From Aselliscus stoliczkanus (lineage: Eukaryota > Chordata > Mammalia > Chiroptera > Hipposideridae), in the NCBI GenBank assembly GCA_033961575.1, contig CM066736.1, forward strand, positions 7,287,501 through 7,351,500: a stretch of DNA of 64,000 bases. Reading direction: 5' to 3'. Below are positions 32,401 through 44,790 of this stretch, one piece after another. Position numbers and translations under genes: made by a program. Each line of letters opens with the position of its first letter. The stretch's first letter is position 1. Below the pieces are notes generated by a model, which made no database searches, had not been told where the DNA came from, and was given only the letters and a program-made list of their open reading frames with translations.

Positions 32401-34229
32401 TGGGAGGTGAATCATGATTGGCCTTGTGGAACATGAAAGAGTCTTTTGGCTGTGTCTCTGCACCAACTCTTTGGTAAGGTTGCTGGGCTGCTCATTTGAC
32501 CAATCCAGAACTTGACCTATCTCCATTTTTACTTTGTGAGCTAATAAACCCCCTCATTGTAGGAGCCATTTTGAGTTGGGACACTGTTACTTGCAGCTTA
32601 AGGCATCTCACAGATACATTCCTCCAACTGAAGCAGCATTTTCTCCAGGCAATACTCTCTTGACTTGCCTTAGCTCTCCACAGACAGAGGCCACAGGGCA
32701 GGCTAGCCCGCACTGCACTTCCAAGGTCCATCCCAAATGCCACCTTGTCCTGAAAGCCATTCCGGCATGCTCAGTCATAATTGTCCTGCACTCTTCTGAA
32801 TCCCTGAGGCATTTTCTGCATTCTTCTCATTCCACTTTCCAATTCACTCAGCAAATGTTTACCAAAGCCCAGTACATTCCAGGGGATGTGCTAGCTGCGA
32901 GCATCATCGTACAGGTGACAATGCCCCTTACCTGCCTTCATTGCAAAGTCTGCTTGGTCTTACTGTGGCCTTTGTTTATTCCTCCATCCCTTCCAACAGT
33001 CCCGCGTTGAGGGGCTTCTCTGGGCCAGGCCTCGTGCAGATGGAGGAAAAGGGTCCCCACTTTGAACTTCATGCTATCTATCTGGGGAGCGTGACAGAGA
33101 TAAGCACAGGGGCCACGAGGGAGCAGGACAGGAGCCACTAACACAGCACGGAAGAAAGTAGGGGTGCAGAAAGCACTAACAGAGGCCACCATTTGTGCCC
33201 ACTGAGCTACACTGAGCACTGACTCCTTCAGTCCTCTCAACAATCTCAAGAGGGGCAGAGAGTATTATCCCCAGGTTGCAAAAGATGAAACCACTGTTTA
33301 GAGATGTCCAGTAACTTTCCCTAGATGGCAGCCAGGCAGTAGCAGAGCTGGGGTCTGCCCCCGGCCGGGCTAAGTCCAGGCCCAGGGCCAAACCTCTGCA
33401 CCACACGGCCCATGCAGGCTCCGTGGCAGACTTCCCACACCTCTGCTCGCAGGGAGAGGCTTGGAGCAGGTCCTTCCCACAGCCCTCAGGAGTACAGCCC
33501 TGTAGACACCTTGATCTCAGAATTTTGGCTTTCAGACCGTGAGATCGTCATTTTCTGTTGTTTAAGCCCTTCGTTGTGTGGCCCTTCATTACAGCGGCCC
33601 TAGTAAAACACCACATACATCTCCAGGTAGCTGGGAAGACAATAAGGGAAAAGGAGGGCAGTATGAGATGAGATTAGAAAGGCAGGTCAGGGCCAGATCA
33701 CAGAAGACTTAGGCTTAGGTAAGACTGGATTTTACTCTAAGATCCAGGAAAGCCATTAATAGGCTTTATAAGTGTCTTAACAGAGTTTAAAGACAAGTTG
33801 ATGGCACGGATATGAGCTGGCCAGGGCAAAGGAGTAGCTGTCAGAGGGAACAGAAGCAAAGACCAGTGTGTTAGGTTCGTAGGATAACGAAGTGCCACAA
33901 ACTGGGATTGGGGAGAGGGGCTTAGAACAACAGAAGTTGATGCCCTCGTGGTTCTGGAGGCCCAAAGTCCAAATCAAGGCTTTTTTGCACATAATCGATC
34001 ACTGACGCATTCTCTGACTATCCTACCTAAAAACAGCCCTGCCCGCCTATCCTGTGACGCCGTCATTTTTCTTCCATTATCTGAAATTTGTTTGTCTGTA
34101 GGATGGCAATGACTGGGATGGTTATATTTGCTGTTTCATTCATCCCCAGAATTTAGACAGTGTCTGGCACTTAGTAGGCCCTCAAGTAATTACTGAAAGA
34201 ATAAACCATATAAAAACACTATCATGGTC
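32401..34229. other. Intergenic DNA with MIR and LTR-type remnants
   Basis: A MIR at 33205-33400 (AGAGTATTATCCCCAGGTTG, AGCAGAGCTGGGGTCTGCCC). An MLT1-like LTR end at 33520-33610 (TTTTCTGTTGTTTAAGCCCT). The rest is unassigned. No gene. Confidence 0.5.
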
Positions 34230-34673
34230 GGGCCGGCCGAGTGGCGCACTGGTTAAGCGCTGGTTTTGGGATGCCAGCGGCCCCGGTTCGGATCCCACAT
34301 ATGAGGGCCAGTGACACTGCCCTCTACAGCTAACAACAGCTCCACCTGGAGCTGGGCTGTGCGAGCCCCGGTGATGGTGTGGGCTGCAGCCCCTGCTGCA
34401 GTGGGCTGCCATAGGCTGCAGTGAGTGGCCCGCAGCCAGCGTGAGCGGCTGGCAGCCAAGAGTGAGCTGCCAACAGCCGCGATGAGCGACATCCAGAGGC
34501 CAGCGACCGATCTGCCTCATCCGGGAAGAGCGCAATGACGATACCAACAGTGAAGCAACATCCTCCGCAACTAACTGAAGAACACGAAGACGGCAACTTG
34601 TCTGTTCCCCTTCCCCGATTCCCCAACGCTGTTCCCCTCCACCAATTCCCCAATAAAATCTTTTAAAAAAAAA
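34230..34673 (+). mobile_element. Rhin-1-like SINE, full-length
   Basis: Head to CCCCAATAAAATCTTTT and A tail; TSD AACACTATCATGG, perfect. Confidence 0.92.
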
Positions 34674-34799
34674 CAAAACACTATCATGGAAACTGCTGGA
34701 AGAAACACAGTGAAGTGCTAATGATTTCCTCTGTTAAGAAAAGGGTACTTTTAATTTTCCTCTCTACGTTTTTCTGCTTTAAAATATCCTATTTTTGTG

Positions 34800-34940
34800 G
34801 GGAGATAAAAACGTTCTACATCTTGATTTGAGTGGTGATCACATAGCTGTATACCATTGTCAAAACTCATCCAACTGAATGCTTGCTTCAAAGCTACGTT
34901 CTATAATGTTAATTATATCTCCAAAATAAAAAAAGAATCC
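34800..34940 (+). mobile_element. LINE-1 3' end fragment
   Basis: CACATAGCTGTATACCATTG, TCAAAACTCATCCAACTGAA and TTATATCTCCAAAATAAAAA, sense L1M-type tail. Confidence 0.55.
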
Positions 34941-36201
34941 AGTAAACTTGTGGATTTTAAATAACACTCTTGCTATCGTTTTATAGCATTTAGAATGCAT
35001 AATTGTAAACAGGATAAATGGAGATTAGTAGAAATAAATTACATACCACAAAATAGGTATTAGATCTATATTGCAAGTTAAATTTGGCTTGTTGTACTAT
35101 TTAAAAAAAAAAAAAGTCAAGTCCTTGGAAGACTTCTGCACACAGCATACATCCCCGTTTCTACCTGCCAAATTCATACTGCTTTATATGTCCCCCAGTA
35201 GTTTATAAAAATTTTGTTCTAGGCTTTCTCTCCCCCTTATTTATTCTGTAATAAATTGAAGCCACAGCTTAACCTGATCCCTCCAGAGTCCAAAGTTTCC
35301 AGTTAGCCTGTTTATGACTCTGACTGTGCCTCCGGGGGTAGTAAAACGGAGTCTACACGCTCAAAGAAAGGCCTCCTTTGAGTCTAGACAGTTTTGTTCC
35401 AGAAGTAACTTTTCCAGCTGGGGAAGCACCTTGGCTTCCGCGAAGCTCTATATACAAGAACTGAGATGTCAGCTTAAATGGTTGGTTGGCCTGGGCCCCA
35501 AGCCTCCCAGGGGGAAGGGGCCCCTACAGGCATGATGGTGATTTCGCAAAGCCACCCTTGGGTGTCGTGGGAAACGGCGCTGGCGTTTTCTCCCTCCTTT
35601 ATCAGCTCTGGCTCAGGTCTCGGTGAAGAGGGAGAGAGGACAGGGACAGGTTAGAAAGTCCCATGACGAGGCTGGGTGGACAGGACTGGTTGACTCACAC
35701 ACAAGCGGTCTTAACTCAGTCGTTGGCCGAGTTAAGCAGACTACTGAGTTAAAGCAACCACAAAACGGCACTGGGAGCTGTGTCCTTCCAGAGTTAGGGG
35801 AGCTGAGTGGAGTAGTGAGGAGCCCAATTTGGGGGTCAGGCAATGCTGAGATTGGGCGCTGCCCTATCTGGTATTAGCTATGTGACCTCAAGTCCACGCT
35901 GGCAGAGTCCTGACCTGTCTCCCACTGAGCCTTGGCTCCCTGGTTTGTAAGACGGGCTCACACTCCCTCCCTCCCAGGCTGGGGTGGACAATGTGGCAAG
36001 CGCTCAGCACAGTTAACTTCAGTCGGGTGAGTGGTTCAAAATTCAACAAACGGGGACGAGCAAGGTGCCCCTGTCAGCTTTGGGTCCTACCAAATAAAAC
36101 AAAGAGATGTGGGGTCTGCCCCTCCTGTTTGTCCACTTGGGGTAAGCAGTCCTGGAAAAGAGGGCTGTCACAGAAATGTTCTAGGTTTTCCCCAAGTCCA
36201 C

Positions 36202-36672
36202 ATGGGTTCAAGCAAGCCAACAGTAATCCAATCAGCGTTCTCTAGGGTCAATTACCTTCCTTCCCACGAGACTGTTATCTCAGCGCATGAAAAGAAAACT
36301 GGTTTTAAGAATTCACCGAACAGGCAGCTCTCTCCTGAGTTAACGGAGAAGATGGGAGGGCTTGGCATGGTTTATCTTTTTCGAGATGATTCTGGCTCTG
36401 AAAAGCAGTGGCAGGTTGACCACTGTGAGGGGCAAAGCAGCTGCCCGGAGTGGAGAACCCAGCACAGAGAGGCTCGGGAGAGAGCTTTAGCGTTCCTCTG
36501 GCCCAATAGAGCCAGGAGTCTTGCCAAAGAGAAAGTGCAGGATTGGCAGCAACGGCGGGATCCTGCGTGGACTTTCAGGAAAGATTTTGGGCCACAGCAC
36601 AAGGCCTCCTCCGTGGAGGCCAGGCGAGTTCTGGCAGCAGCCCCCAGCCCAGGCGTGTTCCCATATAATTGA
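36202..36672 (+). other. Unidentified open reading frame, 156 codons from ATG
   Basis: Open from 36031 (213 codons counting a GTG) and from the first ATG at 36202 for 156 codons. It lies in single-copy sequence and is not derived from a SINE. The protein is hydrophilic with a charged C-terminal half (KEKVQDWQQRRD) and resembles no family I know. The opposite strand is also open for 149 codons over part of it, which argues for a locally stop-poor region. Probably not a gene. Confidence 0.12.
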
Positions 36673-39600
36673 AGTCGAATGTGCTGGGGGGCGGGGGGTT
36701 CTTCCTGGCTGCAGAATCTCAGCGTTCTGCAGTTGGCCCTGTTTGGGATCCAAGCCAGTTAGTGTTGATTTTCCGCAGCATGGAAACAAATGCAATGAAG
36801 CTGTTTTCCTGAGGCATGCATTTTGAAAGGGGGATTTTAATTTCCCTCGCCCAAGGACAGGTGGGGCGGAGGAGTTGTGATGTGGCTCTTCTATGGCTGT
36901 CCCTTTCACAAACCCTTTCCCGGGCTCAGTTTCCACGTAAGCACAAACTAATCAGTTAGAATGTGTGAGTGTGGGCACAGTGCTGAGGATGGCTAAGTCT
37001 TTCACAAAAGATAATTCCTGGAAAATGCGCCTGGAGCACCCTCTGGCTGTGTGCGATAAGTCACAATTTGCCTGCTTCCCGCTGGAACGTTTCCAAGAGA
37101 GAAACTTTCCTTATTCCTCCTAAAAATTTCCATTTAGTCTTCTTCACTTCTAGGTCTTTCTCTGTGTGATCCATCCTTCTGCCCAGAAATTAGTTTTGTG
37201 TTTCTTTCCAGTTAGCACCCGATGTCTTTTGGTGCTAAGCATTATGTTAATGAGGTAAAGTGAGACAGGTCAGTTTCCCAGCGGTGGAAACACGGCATTC
37301 TTTCAATGGCACTCAACTTCTCCCAATTCTTTCTCTAAGGAAGGTTTAAGCTTTTGGCCCATTGGAACATAACCAAGGGATTGAGAATTTGGAAATCAGG
37401 AATTGATACAGTTGGAGTAGTCTCAGTGGGCTCTTTTTAAATGAGGAAAGAAATGTACCAAGATGTGCTCTGGGACCCGCTGCTTCTTCTGGGTACAAGA
37501 TGGCAAAAAGACATCCCCACAGAGGTCAAGCCAGAACTGTTTTTCCTATTCGACATTTCTGCTCAGTGCTGTAGGTTTACTTTTATCTTTTGAAAAGAAT
37601 GCGCCATCCGTCGTATATACTAGGGTAGATTTATCCTGGGTGTCGTAAACCTCCATGATGGGCCAATACCTTGCAGTTGATTTCAATCTTTGACCCACCT
37701 CACCTCCTGCACAGACCTCTCTGCATTTATTTCGAGAGGATGGATCTGACAGGAGTCTTGGGTCAGGGGATTTAGAACACAGTCTGAAAAGAAGCAAAGT
37801 GGCTTTAGTTCACTTGGTGTGCTTGGTTAATTAGCCTTGGAATAACAAATGTTATCGGCAGCAGCGCAGCCCTGTGCCAAGTACCAAAACCATGTTTTCC
37901 ACAAGATTCCAGTGAGAAGTTTCTGATCCGAAGCAATTCAACATTAGGCTCCAAAGACCACAATCATCTCATATAAAACAACAGATTGTTCATCTCTTCC
38001 TGGCCTTCTTCTCTAATGCAGCAAGAATGCAAAATCCAGATTAAAAACCAACTGCAGAGCCCCTTTCATGCTCTCCTAAGCTTCCAGAATTACAGTGGGA
38101 GGCTGCTCAGTGCCAACAGTGTACTAGCTAAAATGATTCCGAAAAGTTTTGGCTTTTGGAAATACAGCTTTCAAAATTAATGTTTGATGGAACCTGTTAT
38201 TGAAAGTGAGCATTCTGGGGAGGGCGTGTGAATTTCAGGGGCGCAAGAAGGGTCACCAAGTGGTAAATGGGTACCATTACCTTTAAAAAATGAAAAGACC
38301 ATGTAAAGGAGTAGATTATGATATCTATCAGGATAGAGGCCACAACCCCTCACTACCCTCCCAAAAGTGAAACAAGAAAGAGGCCTTATATAACTTTTCT
38401 TGAAGTCCCCTAATGCACAAACACGAAGAATGTCTTTTCATTCTGACCGCAGTAATGTTTGGGGGGTAAAACATCAACTTCAGGGGACACATCTGGCTTT
38501 GGCTCTGGGGTAACAGTGTTCCTGAAGGGAAAGGCTTGTCTCCCTATGACTACTTCCCTCTTTCCTGTCATTATAAGATTTTACCTTTAAAAGCTCCATG
38601 TGTTGGTGAAGCCACTATGTAAATATTCTAGGACTCCCACTTCTGAAATTTTCACAGGCAAGAATGGGGACTGGCCAGCCACGGACGCCTGCCAGGGAGC
38701 ACTTGGTGGCTTCAATTCACTTAAGGTGATGGCCACGTCTTTGGGTGGTTTAAATGTCCCTCAGCGCCATCAAGGAGCAAGAGTTGGGTCTTAAGACTCC
38801 TGAAAAATTTCTGCTGCCAAGAAAGAAGTACCAGGCAGAATTGCCGCGACAGTTAATTCAGCTTCATCCTGGAGAAAACGAAACAGCTTTCCTCCAGTGT
38901 TGTGAGAGTGACTTTCCTTTTTTTACATAAGCCCATGGACTTCATCACATGAGCCAGACTTTGCCACCAGCCCAAGCAATGTGGCCTCGGGCACAGCGGC
39001 CAAACCTTAAGGATAGTATTTGTATCTAGTGGATCCAGACTGCAACAGCAGAGGGGTTTCCAGGTGATGACAGAAGGTCGTTCATTTGCGATCTGCCAAG
39101 TTCTCCACACTCTGCTGGCTGTTGAAGAGTTTCTTAGCCCTTCCGATGTGCAGGCAAGGAAGGGGTGAGTGCTTCGGTGCTGTATTTTACCCAGTGTATC
39201 CTAACAAGTCACATTTGTGATTTTCCCAAAATAAACAATCTCAGTGTGGCTTTGGGACTGGAAAAGGTCTCAGGTACGTAAATTGATTGCTTCAAGTTCT
39301 CCTACCCCAAGCCTCCAAATTCAGATAATTTTTTTGTCCTATTCTGTATCTGTTCAGGTACTTATTATTAGTTTGGCAAGTTGAAGCAAAGAGATAGAAA
39401 GAATAACCTGCGTACTATACTGTGAGGTTGATTTTTTTTTTTTTATGTTCGTTTTTAAATCCAGGCCACTGACACTTAGACTATTTAGATACAAGCTCCC
39501 AAGCAAATGTCAAACACAGCGACACAAATTTCACATGGGGCACTATCATTTCAAAGTTTGGTTACTTTAATGCAATTTCATTGTTCAAGGTAGTATGGAT

Positions 39601-41566
39601 GTTAAGTGGTTCACTTCCATCCTGAAGAAAACACTAACAGCTTCTATCTTGTGTAATTTTATCAAATTCAAACATGACTCTTTAACCTTTTTTTTTACAC
39701 ATCTTGGTAAGATTTTTTTTTTTCCTGCAACATTAAAAAAAATTTCTTCAAGTAGTTTGGAAACATTTGCCTATGTGCTCATTCCTCTGGGCACAGCCTT
39801 TCAGAACACTTAACCCACCTCTACTGAAAATCTGCACTCTCCCGGCTGGTGGTAGGGCTGCTTGATGGAGGTGATCACAGAGAAATGAGGAGCAAGCAAG
39901 CTTTGTAAACGACTTCTAATTCTCTTAATTAGTATGCTATGATCCACCCCAGCTTCTGCAAGGTCAGACATGCGAGACAAGTACTTGGCCAAAAAAGCAG
40001 GATTCTAACTAGTGTAAAAATAGATTTTAAATAAAATAGAATCTCTATAGGAAAGAGAATTAGGTTATGCTTTACATTTCCACTCTTGCTCTAACATATC
40101 TGGGTATGTAAGTCCAAGGGTGACTTATAGAGTTGGTTGGCCCTAAGTAAAAATTGAGAATGTTTGGGTACATTCATTTTGCAAAATTACAGGTAAGGTT
40201 CTTGGGGAAATGTTACAGCACACCCCACACCCCTGGGTGGTGACTAGCGACACAGCTGGTGTGCTGGCAAGTAACTTGTAAGACATTTAGGTCAAAGGGG
40301 ATGAGGCCTAACCATAGGCTAAAAAACAATTCTGAAATGTGATAACTTGAACTTTGGCTAATTATAAAGCAGGAAACAAACTCACCATTTAACAGTGTGT
40401 CTTGTTAACCGATCCAACTCCCTCTTTTGGAAGCTAAATGCCAACGGTTCGTACTTCAATTTTGCTCAGTTACTGCATATTATGAATTATTTGACGTTTA
40501 TGTTTCTACAGCCAAGTACACAGCCCCTCTGTTGGCTCACAACAAGCATTAAATGACTGTTTTAAAGGAGGCTCTGTTAAAATTCTAATTTTCAGATTCG
40601 GAAACAGCTTTTGGTTATATCTTGAAAGCGTTAATTGAAAATCTGCCCAAGCTCCCTCTAGCCGCAACCTGAACATGCAGCCCAATCATCTGTAAACATT
40701 CAGAAAATACTGATCCCAGCAAAATACACAATCGGCTAGTCATAGGCCTCTCTCTCCATTTTCAGATGGGTGACAAAACTGCCTGCTTATTCCTGCTAGA
40801 TGTTAGGAAACCCACTATGAGATTCAGGTCTGGGAGCCACCATTAAGCCTCCTCCATATTCGAGGTTCAGAGTGAGGTGCAGAGTCATCAAAAATAAACA
40901 AAGTGGAAACACCACCATTTTTCCTACACTGTGTCTACTCAGTCTGTCACGGGTTGTTTGTTTTTCCTGGCTGGCTCTAGAGCAAGAAGATATGGCTGCA
41001 GGAGACAAGCCAGTGCCTGGTTTAGAGGCCCAGGCTCTTTTCATACAACATTCATCCCGTTCTTCAATTCCCCAGAGGCAGGGAGGGATGACAACGACAG
41101 GAGACTACCACCTGGACGTTTTCAGAAATCCTCAGTAGCCCATGCGAACCTCTCTCTAAGGCAGCTGCTATGACCGCAGGGAGGTTTGGTGCTTTACGGC
41201 CGAGCAACATTACCTACGGACCCCAGAACTGAATGTCAAACACACCAACTCAATAAATCAATGCAAAAATGCAGATTTGGGGCATCTATCAAGTAGGAAG
41301 GCAAAATGGTAATTAGAATGTCTGAGGTTAGTGAACTATTACAGGTGAAAAAAGCAGCCACCTTTTAAAACACTGCCCACCTCCATCAGCTCCCCTAGTA
41401 GGCACCCTTACATTCATCACACCACACATCAGCAAATGAAAGACCCAAACGACTGCAGCTTGATCCTCGCTTGTACTTACTTAGGGCCCAGCCTCACATT
41501 TAACAGAATGCCCCAGCGCACCCTCGCACCAGGGAAAAGTCTCAAGGACACCTGCTTCTCTGAAGG

Positions 41567-41930
41567 TCACTTGCCCCTCTTGCTGCGGCCCTTCCTGGAG
41601 GGCAGCTTCCCACTGCCCCCTGAAGACGGGGGGCTCGAGGCAGAGGCCATGGCAATGTTGATCTGTCCCTCCTGGATCTCCTGCCGGGTCTCAGCGGGCA
41701 GGTGGTTTATCTTCTGCTGTGCCTCCAGGTAGAACATGACATCCCGCAGCTGCTCCTGGATCTCGGTGATCTGCAGATCCTTCTGGTCACAGGTCTCCTT
41801 CAAAACCCTCTCCTCCTCCTTCAGCTTGTTCTGCAGGAGGACCTGATTGGCCCGCAAACACTTGTTCATTTCCTGCTCCTCTTTGAGCTCCGTGGTGAGT
41901 TTGGCTACTTTTGTATTTAGCTGTGTGCAC
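41567..41930 (-). CDS. BRAP: BRAP terminal coding exon (human exon 12; residues 472-592 and stop)
   Basis: The open frame ends at TGA (41569-41567) after KLPSRKGRSKRGK. It starts at the acceptor CAAAG (41931-41932), completing Lys472 and continuing CTQLNTKVAKLTTELKEEQE. It contains the rest of the coiled coil and the Ser/Gly-rich basic tail. The frame stays open about 100 bp into the intron, so a single-exon ORF call would add a false N-terminus. Apparent changes from human: AKLTTEL for AKLTNEL, YLEAQQK for YLETQQK, SSPPSS for SSPASS. Confidence 0.97.
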
Positions 41931-42419
41931 CTTTGGCAAAACAGGAAGACAAAAAGCACATTTTTTATTTGCTGACACAGTCCCCTTTCTGTTCTGGGAT
42001 GGGACAGATGGGTTATGACTTCAGAATCCACTTAGGGAAGATTCCTCCCTCCATGGCCAGGGAGACCGGTTTGCTGCCATTGCAACAGCTACACAAAGCA
42101 AGAATTTTGCTCTACTTAACCCAAGTGCAGCTTCAAGATAATATTTTTTAAGCACAGACATTTTTCCATGGCAGAAATTATTTCGTGATTCATGGTAAAA
42201 CTTCTACTACTTCTCTGTTTGCAGTCAGGGGTTAAACACGTGACTTAAGAGATGATGACTATGATAAAGAAGTTATGAGGAAAAGCGACATTCTCCGAGA
42301 GTCAAGCGATCTGATCTTACCGCACTTGTTAGAGAAGGGTTTGCAAGACTAGAGATACCCTATTCTTGACGCCCAATTTCACTCATAAGTAAAGAATCAC
42401 AAATTTAAACACCATTTTT

Positions 42420-42965
42420 ATGTATTGCAATGCCAGAGATCTCAAACGGGAGAAAGGGGGCATTCCCACACACTGGCCTGGCGTGTGAACTGGTACAAAC
42501 TCTGCGAGTCAACTTGGCAATGACTAGAAAGTGAACATTTCGCTTGCCCCGTAACACAGCTAGCTATTCTATTGGGTTGTCGGAAAAGTCATGACACATT
42601 TTTGCAATGAAAAATAGAAAAAATATGTTATGACTTTCCTGAAACCCAATACCTCTAGGAACTTACCCTATAAAATAGATACACTCAGGACTGCCCTGAA
42701 CAACACATGGAGAAAAATGTTCATCGAGCACTGTTTATAGGAGTGTAAGGTGTCAGACTACTTAATGTCTATCAATAGGGAGCTGATTAAAATTATTATG
42801 AGGCCGTTACCCAGTGGAATACCATGCGGCCATTACAAAGATCAGGACAGGTCTAAGCGTGCCTGCATGAAAAAAATCTCTAAACAGGTATGTTACCAAA
42901 TAGAATACCTAACATTATTTGAATTTTATAGAAGAAAGATAATGTATGTGAAATGTTTATGCAAG
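42420..42965 (+). mobile_element. LINE-1 fragment interrupted by a mariner MITE
   Basis: ACTGGTACAAACTCTGCGAG, then after the MITE GTTCATCGAGCACTGTTTAT and AGTGGAATACCATGCGGCCA, sense L1M-like 3' sequence in a BRAP intron. L1 tail sequence resumes beyond two SINEs at about 43670-43835. Confidence 0.6.
42570..42651 (+). mobile_element. Mariner-type MITE, copy B (82 bp with flanking TA)
   Basis: Ends TATTGGGTTGTCGGAAAAGT and, inverted, TATTGGGTTTCAGGAAAGTC. The interior CATTTTTGCAATGAAAAATA aligns with the reverse complement of copy A at 2245-2329. Confidence 0.87.
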
Positions 42966-42990
42966 TACAGCAAAGACCCAGGAGAGTAAA

Positions 42991-43145
42991 CATGATGATA
43001 CCAACGTGGGCCGATGGGGCGATGTCCTCCACAACTAGACTGAAGAGCAGGGGGACAGCGGCTTGTCTGTTCCCCTTTCCCGGTTCCCCAATGCTGTTCC
43101 CCTCCCCCAATTCCCCAATAAAAATCTTGAAAAAAAAAAAAAAAA
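42991..43145 (+). mobile_element. Rhin-1-like SINE, 5'-truncated (body only)
   Basis: Starts at GATGATACCAACGTGGGCC in the body and lacks the tRNA head. It keeps CCCCAATAAAAATCTTG and an A tail. Short flanking repeat AGTAAA. Confidence 0.85.
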
Positions 43146-43157
43146 GTAAAATTGCGG

Positions 43158-43668
43158 GGGCCAGCCAAGTGGCTCAGTTGATTAAGAGTTGGCTTGGAGT
43201 ACGAGCTCTGAGCAATAGGGCCGCTAGTTCGATTCCTACATGGGCCAGTGAACGCTGTGCTCTAGCTGAGCTGCTACTGAGCTGCCAACAGGTGGCAGGA
43301 TGGCTCAGCTGGTGTAACAACAAGATTGCCTGTTCAATGTTGGGCTACGCCCACCCGCAACTAAGACTGAACTTGGCACCTTGAACTGAGCAGCGGCCCG
43401 ATGGCTCAGTGGATAGAGTATGCACTCTTAACAACAAGGCTGCTGCGTTTGATGCCCGCATGGGATGGTGGCTGCGCCCACCCACAACTAAGATTGAACA
43501 AAGCACCTTGAGCTTAAAGGCCACGAGCTGCAGATGGGAAGTTAGATGGCAATTGGCGCCCTAAACAACGAAGACTGAAGAATAACAACTTGGCTGGTCC
43601 CCTCCCCCAATTCCCCAACACTGCTCCACTCCCCTAATTCCCCAATAAAATCTTTAAAAAAAAAAAAG
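43158..43668 (+). mobile_element. Composite VES-like SINE, three tRNA-like units
   Basis: The head GGGCCAGCCAAGTGGCTCAG leads into the GCCAACAGGTGGCAGGATGG segment seen at the end of the medium SINEs. Two further tRNA-like units follow (second at GGCCCGATGGCTCAGTGGAT), then CCCCAATAAAATCTTT and an A tail. Confidence 0.85.
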
Positions 43669-44280
43669 GTAAAATGGCAAATTTTCTTATATAGATTTTT
43701 ACCACACACAAAAAACTATTAAAAAAAAAATCCAACTTTTGATAGTGGGAAAAATGGCTGAAAGATATATGGCAACTCCTTACTATCTTTGCAACTTCAG
43801 TAAATCTAAACTTACTCCAAAATAAAAGGTTTATTAAAAAAAGCTTTTAAGGAACAATTATCCCTCTTAAATTTGTTTTTATCCATTTGTCTAGAGGTAA
43901 AAATCCAGTTATTTTTGTGAGTATAACTTAAACCAGAAAGGGAATTTCAACCAGTAGCAACTATCTTCCCAAATAACAGTAGTAGAGTATACATTTGCCA
44001 TGCTATTCATGAATTTTTTGCTCCATATTTTGGCCTTTAATTCACGTCCAAGACCAAAACACATGTCATCTCCAGCTTAGGCACAGTCTCTTTCCTAAAT
44101 GCCAGTTGTCAACCACCACAGCTCAGAGAAGCTACAGGGTCTGGCTACAAGGAAATGGCTTTTCACAGGCAAAAATGGAAGATATTTGTGCATACCATAA
44201 GCACACAGAGACCAAGAGAGGATAATACATTCTGCATGGCATCCATGTTGCATGAAACACCGAGGGTTTTTTCCTGTGTG
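43669..44280. other. BRAP intron, unassigned
   Basis: L1 tail to about 43835, then no recognised element. Confidence 0.5.
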
Positions 44281-44683
44281 ATTTTTTTAAATTGGGGAAT
44301 TGGGGGAGGGGAACAGACAAGTTGCTGTCTTTTTTGTTCTTCAGTCTAGTTGTGGAGGACGTTGCTTCACTGGCCCATGTTGGTATTATCATTGCACTCT
44401 TCCTGGGTGAGACAGACAGGTCGCTGGCCTCTGGACGGCTGTTCACCGGGGCTATGGCAGCTCATTCCCATTCCCGGCCACTCACGCTGGCTGCCAGCCA
44501 CTCACTGTAGCCTATGGCAGCCCACTGCACCGTCGCCAGGACTCATGCAGCCCAGCTCTAGATGAAGCTGTGGTTCGCCATCTTAGCTGTAGAGGGCAGT
44601 GTCACTGGCCCTCATACAGGATCCAAACCCTGGCAGCTGGAGTCCCAAGCCAGCTCTTAACCACCGCGCCACTCGGCTGGTCC
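44281..44683 (-). mobile_element. Rhin-1-like SINE, long form
   Basis: Antisense. Flanks AAACACCGAGGGTTTTTT and AAACACGGAGTTTTTT look like a TSD, leaving a short non-SINE piece CCTGTGTGA within the tail. Confidence 0.85.
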
Positions 44684-44790
44684 AAAACACGGAGTTTTTT
44701 AACAAATAGGAAGTCATAGTAAGCTTGCTCCATATATAGGGAGACCCCTGAAAACCTGATGATACACATACTTGAAAGTAAGTGTTTCCA

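Larger units (their letters stand above)
34674..41566 (-). other. BRAP: Repeat-poor interval: BRAP 3' UTR and downstream flank
   Basis: Almost 7 kb with no SINE and only faint old repeats: an L1 tail near 34.8 kb and a MIR near 35.9 kb. The part nearest 41566 must be BRAP 3' UTR. Candidate minus-strand poly(A) signals are ATTAAA at 39571-39566 (3' UTR about 2.0 kb) and AATAAA at 37731-37726 (about 3.8 kb). Neither can be chosen from sequence alone. The rest is unannotated single-copy DNA that could hold regulatory elements. Confidence 0.55.

Noticed and set aside
41931..42031. N-terminal extension of the terminal BRAP open frame
   Set aside because: It lies upstream of the acceptor CAAAG, begins at a GTG, and does not match BRAP; the true exon starts at 41930.
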